A stretch of DNA of 64,000 bases from Sparassis latifolia. Lineage: Eukaryota; Basidiomycota; Agaricomycetes; Polyporales; Sparassidaceae. The DNA is taken from contig CM031553.1 in assembly GCA_018466975.1 (NCBI GenBank), forward strand, positions 1,550,001-1,614,000, given 5' to 3'. The position numbers and the translations under genes were made by a program. Shown here piece by piece: positions 57,230-64,000 of this stretch. How positions within the stretch are numbered: position 1 is the stretch's first letter; each line of letters opens with the position of its first letter. The notes under the pieces are model-generated. The model had not been told where the DNA came from, made no database searches, and saw only the letters and a program-made list of their open reading frames with translations.

Positions 57230-58546
57230 CTAAAGATACACAGTCAGCAGAGTAAATAACTTTTTGTCGCAGATTTGTAAATCACGTACATGATCGAAAG
57301 AAATTGAAACCCATAGATCTTGGGCCATTCGCTTCGAGTGTATGAGAATGAGAGCAAGGGGAGCATCCAATGATGAAGCGGGAACTATCTCATAATTAGC
57401 GAAATGTCTCGCGTAGGTTACGTGGATGCCGAGAATGGATGAGCTGTTTATGATGATAAATTTGATGAATAAGCCCAGAGATATTGAGAATATCGAGTAC
57501 GAACTATGCATGCCATGGAAATGATAAGATGTTCTCATTTGAGACCATCCGCTGAACAACAGCACATATATGTGGAGATTTGTCCGTAATCTTGATCCCC
57601 AGAAGTGCAGAAATCTCCACAGGGACACGCTCACCAGAATCCAAGATGAACGCATAGGAGTCTGCTTTTGTTCATTTGTTCGAGCTAGACCCATAGCATA
57701 TACCGTTCTTCCTAATGTAGTTGAGCATGCAGGCAACATGATTGCCAATGAAAGTGGTGCCGGCACCGACGGAGAAGTCATCGATGAGTGTGAGATCAGG
57801 ATAAAGAGCACGACAGTAATGCAGGGCAGTATGGTAGATTCCTCCGGCATGGGGTTGGAGAAGATCTCGGAGATTGATGTGCTTCTCAACAACGTGAGGC
57901 AGTTTGATTCGATCTGGAGAGGAGTGATCACCCAGTGTGAGTGGAAAACAAATATAGTGAATCGTCGCAGACCTGTTGTGGCTTCGCTGCGATATATGGC
58001 CAGTTCAGTCATCATACCCCCACGTTCACTATGTCCTTCAGACTTGATCACCCTCTCAACATACTCGTGCTCCTTGGGATGTGCATCGTCAGGTAAGGAC
58101 AAGAGGTACTCATAAATGAGGTGGCATTGGACCCAGTTCCACATAAGTGTCAGCTCCATGCGGCCACCATCGTGACTGTTGAGTTTGACCTTCTCAAGCA
58201 TACCGTTAAAGCGCTCAAAGGCGAAGAGCCACCAACCATAGACCGGCCCAAACAACCTAATAAACTTTACAAAATGCGTTGACAGATGATTATTGATCGT
58301 GAGGTCGACACCGAGGTTCTTCATAGTGCAATGGTATTGCGTCATAAAGTCTTGACCGGTCTGTGCCTGAGCCATGGTTATCTTGCGAGAAGCGAGCATT
58401 CTGATGTCGGCACATAGTAGGAGTATCGCGAAATAGAGCGCCTTACAGTTTTGGGAATGTGCAGGTCGTGTCTTTGCGTTAGGTGGGAGAGGCGGTGTGG
58501 TGTTAGGAATGCGATCATGCTCATCTTTCCAAGATGCCCAGAGCAA
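57230..58546 (-). pseudogene. CACTA-like (TNP2/DUF4218) transposase C-terminal relic
   Basis: The conserved core is HFVKFIRLFGPVYGWWLFAF followed by ERFNGMLEKV and MELTLMWNWVQCHLIYEYLL, a C-terminal region of fungal TNP2-type transposases. No in-frame ATG starts it, and the N-terminal DDE part is absent. After about 57940 the frame no longer encodes family-like sequence. It is therefore a truncated remnant of an En/Spm-like element. Confidence 0.7.
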
Positions 58547-58737
58547 GACGGGAGTGATTGTGATAAGCCGGCGCCATTCATCAGCCTTTTTTAAAGACTG
58601 GTTCTTGCCAAGCTACAATACTTGAGTGAGCACGTGCACCAGGCCGAATTAGCCTATCTAGCCATTTCTGATTGAGTACGTACATTCTTCGGGAGTCGAG
58701 TAATATGGCTGGGTGTAATGTGCTGCTGTTATATTGC

Positions 58738-58769
58738 AGGGCACAAGTACCAAGCGGTACTTGTGCCCT
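58738..58769. repeat. Perfect 14-bp hairpin
   Basis: AGGGCACAAGTACC and its exact reverse complement are separated by the 4-base loop AAGC. It lies just beyond the 5' end of the transposase relic and may be a transposon terminus junction. Confidence 0.8.
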
Positions 58770-58827
58770 AATCTTATCTAATCTCATCATGTATTACATA
58801 ATTGTTATGTACTATTTGTATGTGCTC

Positions 58828-58906
58828 TGCGTGTATCGAGCGCGCGTCGGTGTGTTGAAGTCAGAGACTTAACACACCACGACCTTGATACACGCACGAT
58901 GCTCCA
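58828..58906. repeat. Nested imperfect hairpin of about 80 bp
   Basis: The outer arms are gcgtgtatc and gatacacgc. The inner arms are ggtgtgttgaagtc and gacttaacacacc around a 3-base centre. Confidence 0.7.
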
Positions 58907-59056
58907 GAATAGAGCTTGGTGCACTGTATCTGAGGTTCGGTGTGATAAGGCCTCGCCCCCCCATTATACTTTTTACAGTCCATTTCGCTCTGTGAAAAAT
59001 TCTATTCGACAGCGAAGACCCCCATCAAGAAATCAAGAACCTTAACTTGCCACCCA

Positions 59057-59290
59057 ATGGCAAGTCAAGGCCCCAAAAACACACGAATAACATGCTCCCA
59101 GTCAAGACAGGCAGAGCACGCGGCTCTGGCAGACGTGGCCGAGAGCGCACCCAATGATGGCGTGCACGTGAACACTGGCACGCCAGCCTCAGAAATAACG
59201 GACCATGGGCAAGAACTGGCATCACCAGCCCCACGATCCCCTACACTGTCGTACGTTGAACCCCCATCAGGAAAATCACTTTTTCCCTGA
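59057..59290 (+). CDS. Short ORF of possible retroelement origin
   Basis: A 77-codon ATG-started frame (MASQGPKNTRITCSQSRQAE) ends GKSLFP. The Thr/Arg/Ser-Gln-Ser-Arg start is reminiscent of gag-like N-termini of fungal Ty3/gypsy elements, but this is weak. The frame ends inside the left inverted repeat of the 4.4-kb block. Confidence 0.3.
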   Translation: MASQGPKNTRITCSQSRQAEHAALADVAESAPNDGVHVNTGTPASEITDHGQELASPAPRSPTLSYVEPPSGKSLFP

Positions 59291-59559
59291 GAGCACGTGA
59301 GGAAAGTCAATCTTTCCCAGGATGTCTCAGAGCGATCAAGGGGGCCTGAGAGCAACTCAGGCTGATACAGGAGATTGCACAACTCCTAGGGTGTCCGAAA
59401 GAGTCATAGATGCTCTCAGTGCATCCACTTAATTTTACACCCATGTTAAGTGAAGTTTCTATATACTATTGACTACAGTGTAGGTATCTACTTGTATCAG
59501 AGGCAGTCATGCAGGGTGCCATGCACTGCCATCAAGGATGACGGACTCCAATGAAGTAA

Positions 59560-61310
59560 GGCAGTCTGAGAACAGACAGGCACCATGCTCGAGTGAGCAC
59601 AACGCCCACATGCCACATCATGACCAGCTGCAGAGCACGTGTCCACATCATCGGAGGCGAGGTGAACTTGGCAGGCACGTCATGGGTGAACACCAGTAGG
59701 TCAGAAATGGAACCCATGCTGAACAGAAACATGAATATAAGCTAGAATGGAGAATGTGAGAGCGGAGAATAGAGCGAGAGAGTGGTGGTTGTGCTACATA
59801 GCAGTGACAGCAGATGAGCCTTATGTAGTTGGGCGGCACACAGGGCATGAGCGGAGATGGCGGGCATGCACCATGTTGCCCACACCTCCATCTCCTCATT
59901 GATGAGTGCGCGTCAAGTGAGCATGACACCTGCACACCACGTCATGACAATGTGGCATGCATGCTCCTCTCTTCACACCCTCTTGGATGGGCAAAGAGGA
60001 CAAAGGGCCTGGGGGTGCACAAGATGGTAGCGGGGGAGTCAGTCGAGCAGGGCGCTCGCACACCACATCATAAAGACATAGAGTGCATCCACTCTTGAAT
60101 GAGTGAGATAGACGGCAGGGCATGGAGATGGTGTGGGAGAGGTCCAGGAGAGAGGTCGAGGGAACCACACACCATGCTCGAGCAAGCACGATGCCCACGC
60201 ATCACGTCATGAAGATGTGGAGCACGTCCTTCTCTTTTCGTGCCCTCTTGGATGGGCGAGGTGGACAGTGGGGCCCAGGGGACGCGAGATGGTGGAGATG
60301 GAGTTGGGGAAACCAGACGCCGTGCTTGGGTAAGCACAACACCCGCATGCCACATCGTGATGATGTGGCGTGCGTCCTCCTTCGTGCCCTCTTGGATGGG
60401 CGAGGTGGACGGTGGGGCCTGCGGGGATGCGAGACAGTGGCGGGGGAATTGGGAAAACCAGGTGCCATGCTCGAGTGAGCACGACGCCCGCATGCCATAT
60501 CGTAATGACATGGCATGCATCCTCCTCCCTTCGCGCCCTCTTGGATGGGCGAGGTGGACGGTGGGGCCCGCGAGGATGCGAGACAGCAGTGGGGGACTTG
60601 AGGAAACCAGGCACCATGCTCGAGTGAGCACGATGTCCGCATGCCATGTCGTAATGACGTGGCACGTGTCCTCCTCCCTTGCGCCCTCTTGGATGGGCGA
60701 GGCAGACAGTGGGGCCCGAGGGGACATGAGACAGCGGTGGGGGAGTCAGGGAAACCAGATGCCATGCTCGAGTGAGCACGATGCCCGTGTGCCATGTCGT
60801 AATGATGTGGCACGCGTCCTCCTCCCTTCGCACCCTCTTGGATGGGCGAGGCAGACGATGGGGCCTGCGGGGATGCAAGATGGTGGTGGGGGAATTGGGG
60901 AAACCAGGCACCATGCTTGAGTAAGCACGACGCCCGCGTGCCATATTGTAATGATGTGGCATGCGTCCTCCTCCCTTCATGCCCTCTTGGATGGGTGAGG
61001 GGGCACGAGACGGCAGTGGGGGAATCAGAGGAACTAGGCACCATGCTAGACTGAGCACGATGCCCGCGCACCATGTCATGAAGACATAGAGTGCGTCCAC
61101 CTCTTTTCGCACCCTCTTTGACAGGCGAGGTGGACGGTGAGGCCTGGGGGGGGCATGAGAGGGCAGAAAAGCGGGGGAACAGGGCGCCATGCTCGAGTGA
61201 GCATGACACCTGTGCACCATGTCATCACGATGTGGTGCGCCTCCACCTCATTGCATGGCCCTTGGACAGGCGAGGCGGATGGTGAGGCCAGGACCGCACA
61301 AGATGGTGGA
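59560..61310. repeat. Satellite with ~148-bp period
   Basis: A diverged tandem repeat with the landmark ccatgctcgagtgagcac. Landmarks fall near 59583, 60172, 60320, 60464, 60614, 60762, 60911, 61041 and 61187, mostly 144-150 bp apart; units between 59583 and 60172 are degenerate. Each unit also carries cctcttggatgggcgagg. Long frames on both strands are by-products of the repeats. Confidence 0.85.
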
Positions 61311-61639
61311 GGAGAAGTCGCTCGTTCACTTTCACGCCATCGGGTATGGTGGCTTGTCTGCACGGCATGGTTCTATGATCCACTTGCGGCTGTTGTAGTC
61401 AATGAAAGTAGCACAAAAATGGAGGGCGTACCTGTTGTGCCCTTCACCCATCCTGAGTGCCTGTCCATTGTCGCGGGAGAGTCGATGTTGCAGAGGCTGA
61501 CGGACTTAGCACAATTTCAGACAACTGTCCAAAAATCCAAACACGGAAGAGTAATAAATAAGTGCAAACAACAAGCCAGCCACCTTGAGCCACATCACTT
61601 TGTGGGTCATCGTGCACCACCATCCAGCATGACCGAGGA

Positions 61640-63290
61640 GTGCAACATGTTCAGGCTCCTCCAGTGGGACGACAATGGGTTGACGACAGAGGAGGCTCAG
61701 CGCTGTCTCGAGCTGTTCAGTCCCAACAAGCTTGACTCAGAGGAGCAGAATGCGTTTCTTCAGGTGCGTCGTACATTACCCTTTGATTTTTGCACTCTTC
61801 CGCCATTAGTTTATGAGCTTCATGTAAAACCCATTGTCCTGAGTCATGGAGGCTGCCACCTTGGTTGCCATCGCTCTTTCGAATGGTGAACACCAGCCTC
61901 CTGACTGGCAAGATTTCGTCGGTATCATCCTGTTGCTTTTGGTCAACTCAGCCATCGGTTTCTACAAGGAGCGTAACACCAGTAATGCCGTGAAGGCTCT
62001 CATGGATTCTCTCACCCCCATGGTGAAAGACAAGCAGGATGGTACCTTGCAGGAGATCGAGTCCACTGGACTCATTCTGGGTGATATGGTTTCATTTAAG
62101 CTTGGTGACATTGTACTGTCGGATTGTCATCTGATGGAGGCAATCAATGTCTCTATCGATCAAGCTGCTCTCACTGGTGAGTGGTCTTCAGTCACGCAGC
62201 GTTGCTTGTTGGTCAGGATGACAATACTACTGGACACTTGCAGAAGATTCTTCACATGGAGAACCAGGATGCCATTGACACTTGTGTCATTTTCGCCATT
62301 GGTGATCCATCTCGCGCTCGCGCTGGTATTAGGCTCCTTGACTTCAAGCCTTTTAATCCCTTCGGCAAATGTACTGAGATCACGTACTGCGAGGAGTCGT
62401 CGGGCAAGCTCAAGCGTGTCACCAAAGGTATGACTGGCATCATCATTGAACTTTGCATGCATAACAAGACAGATGATCTTGAGGCCAGGCTGGAGGCCGA
62501 TGTCGAGGAGCTGGCTAGCCATGGTCTCTGTACACTGGCAATCACATATGAGGAGGTGGATGATGACAACCCCCAGGGAGAGGGTAATAGCTTCGAGCTC
62601 ATTGGTCTACTCCCCATTTTCCACCCTCCTCATGAGAACACAAAGCAGACCATCAATGACGCCATCGCTCTCCGTGTCCATGTCAAGATGGTTACCGGTG
62701 ACCAGCTTGCTATCACAAAGGAGACTGGCTGCCATCTCGGTCTCAGTGACCATATGTATCCCACTCAGTTACTTAAGGATGGCCTCGCACCTCATAGCAA
62801 GCATGCCTCTGTAGACCCAATGATCTTGGATGCAGACAGTTTCGCTGAGGTCTTCCCTGAGCACAAGTACGAATCATCAAGTGCCTCCAAGGCCTTGGCC
62901 ACCTGTGTGCCATGACTGGTAATGGTGCCAACGATGCTCCCACTTTGTCTCACGCTAACGTCAGTATTGCTGTCGAGGGTGCCACCAATGCAGCTCATGG
63001 TGTGGCTGACATTGTCTTGATGGAGCCCGGTTTGTCCACTATCATCCAGGTGATATGCGGTTCGTGTGTCATTTTCCAATGTATGCGGAACTATTTGATC
63101 TACGCGTGCACTTTCACCATTTGTATTGTGGTATGCTTCGCGATTATCACCTTTGTGTTCAAGTTTGACTTCACATCATTTATGATTCTGATCCTCGAGA
63201 TCAGCATGCAGGGTGCAGCACTGCTCAATAACATGAACGGCACACTCCTGCTTTGCAAGCTTATGCAGTGCTGCAGAAAACATATCTTTT
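61640..63290 (+). pseudogene. Decayed plasma-membrane H+-ATPase (PMA1-like)
   Basis: Segments of a P-type proton pump are clear: NMFRLLQWDDNGLTTEEAQR, WQDFVGIILLLLVNSAIGFY, NVSIDQAALTGE, DDNTTGHLQKIL, VKMVTGDQLAITKETG and LMEPGLSTIIQVI. The part carrying the phosphorylated DKTGT motif is missing: the sequence passes from TTGHLQKIL almost directly to ENQDAIDTC. The hinge motif reads TGNGANDAP, with Asn for the first Asp of TGDGAND. Parts around the first helix and before TGNGAND are also deleted, and the frame changes several times. The product could not pump. It lies inside a putative transposon. Confidence 0.85.
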
Positions 63291-63658
63291 ATACTAATAC
63301 CTCCCTATTCATGTATATGTTTGATACTAGTTCTTACTCTTATGATACTTGCTTTTCGCATAGTAGGAGAATGGCATCTAATATACCAGGATAACTGAGG
63401 ACAAACCAGAGCATCTGAGGGCATATCAGAGCGCGATCAATACAGTGCAACCTAGGAAATCAGCTGTATCCTGTGAGCAGCTCAGAGTGACCCAGGCTGC
63501 CTCAGGAAAAATGCTGTAGAGACCTTGCTCTCAGAGCAACCTGGGACGCTCTGGCATCCCTGACACTCTGACAGCTCTCAGAGCATCTCAGAGCATCCTA
63601 GGACAGCTCAGGCTGCTCTAGGGCCACACGTGATTTTCCTGATGCCCCCGCTCAACAC

Positions 63659-64000
63659 GAGGAGGCCAAACGGATGAGCAGCGGCGGGAACCCGCCTCTT
63701 GCCGTAACGTCAGAACCGGTGAGATCCACTGGATCTCATCAGGCCAGTGAAGAAACGGAAACAATGAGAATGAGAAGGATGCCACGACATCCTTTGCATT
63801 ACTCGCAGAGATTTCCGTCCCCGGCTCTACCAGCGCAACTGACCTCTTCCTTAGCGGACAAATTACATCGCGCTAAGGATAGAGCCTCAGGAAGCACTGC
63901 AAGCATGAGTTCCTCTGAACGCGTGCACAGAGAGAGAGCCCGAGAGGCACTCAGTGGGCTCAAGAAGAAGCGAACTGCGAGCTCGACGAACTACAAGAAA
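63659..64000 (+). CDS. ORF open at the right edge, possible retroelement gag
   Basis: A frame with ATG at 63675 (MSSGGNPPLAVTSEPVRSTG) stays open for the last 109 codons and runs off the window. It is Ser/Arg/Lys-rich and ends in a coiled-coil-like basic stretch (RVHRERAREALSGLKKKRTA). The composition resembles N-termini of retroelement or transposon proteins; no domain is recognised. Confidence 0.35.

Larger units (their letters stand above)
59253..63658. mobile_element. Putative 4.4-kb gene-capturing transposon
   Basis: An imperfect inverted repeat bounds the block. The left end (59255-59279) has GTTGA, a C-run and CATCAGGAAAATCAC. The right end (63631-63656) read in reverse has GTTGA, a G-run and the same CATCAGGAAAATCAC. 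Just inside both ends are clusters of ctgagagc/gctctcag motifs (59288-59420 and 63400-63615), like subterminal repeats of CACTA elements. Inside are the ~148-bp satellite and the decayed PMA1-like gene. No clear target duplication was found, so the boundaries are inferred. Confidence 0.45.

Noticed and set aside
60068..61220. Long open frames of up to 337 codons on both strands
   Set aside because: They run through the ~148-bp satellite in several frames and both strands at once, which is expected of a stop-poor repeat, not of genes.
1..64000. CRISPR arrays, bacterial operons, ribosome binding sites, tRNA or rRNA genes
   Set aside because: The DNA is eukaryotic; no spaced identical repeats of CRISPR type and no tRNA B-box with a foldable cloverleaf were noticed by eye.

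Overview
The window is nuclear DNA of a filamentous basidiomycete, most likely an agaricomycete of the polypore type. Genes are densely interrupted by short GT-AG introns of about 50-70 bp. The products are typical of that group: a velvet regulator, a LaeA-like methyltransferase, a DHA2 transporter, a DAL5-like permease, expanded P450s, an F-box protein, and a TNP2/DUF4218 transposase relic. Species and gene names are inferred from recognised motifs; no database search was possible.

Left part (1-27.5 kb) is mostly housekeeping and metabolism. In order: the 5' part of the complex III core protein QCR2 (minus); a SAM methyltransferase (minus); a family X DNA polymerase of the lambda type (plus); a two-domain enzyme joining a PLP diaminopropionate ammonia-lyase-like domain to an M20 metallopeptidase (minus); a long-chain acyl-CoA synthetase (minus); a 182-bp MITE; a coiled-coil gene with a possible HAUS5-like N-terminus (plus); a xylose-reductase-type aldo-keto reductase (minus); mitochondrial aconitase (plus, 12 exons resolved); and a DAL5-like permease (plus).

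Middle part (27.5-46 kb) is an accessory block built by duplication. Two closely related P450 genes (29.9-32.0 and 39.1-41.2 kb) each sit in a larger duplicated unit sharing upstream and downstream non-coding sequence. Between them lie a decayed MFS copy and an intact DHA2-type MFS gene. Several non-autonomous DNA elements are inserted in and around the units. Comparing the copies shows that a 777-bp TA-flanked element entered the second unit after duplication. A velvet (VeA-like) gene follows on the minus strand.

Right part (46-64 kb) is repeat-rich. It holds two non-autonomous elements with matching terminal repeats and intact 8-bp target duplications, an F-box gene, a basidiomycete gene of unknown function, a CACTA-like transposase relic convergent with a probable companion gene, a satellite with a ~148-bp period, and a decayed plasma-membrane H+-ATPase (PMA1-like) lacking its phosphorylation site. 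The satellite and PMA1 relic lie together inside an imperfect inverted-repeat pair about 4.4 kb apart, suggesting a transposon that captured a host gene. An open reading frame of unknown, possibly retroelement, type runs off the right edge.

The P450, MFS and velvet genes could form a small secondary-metabolism or detoxification neighbourhood, but no backbone synthase is visible. The strongest leads are the lyase-peptidase fusion, the gene-capturing element, and the dated insertions in the duplicated P450 units.
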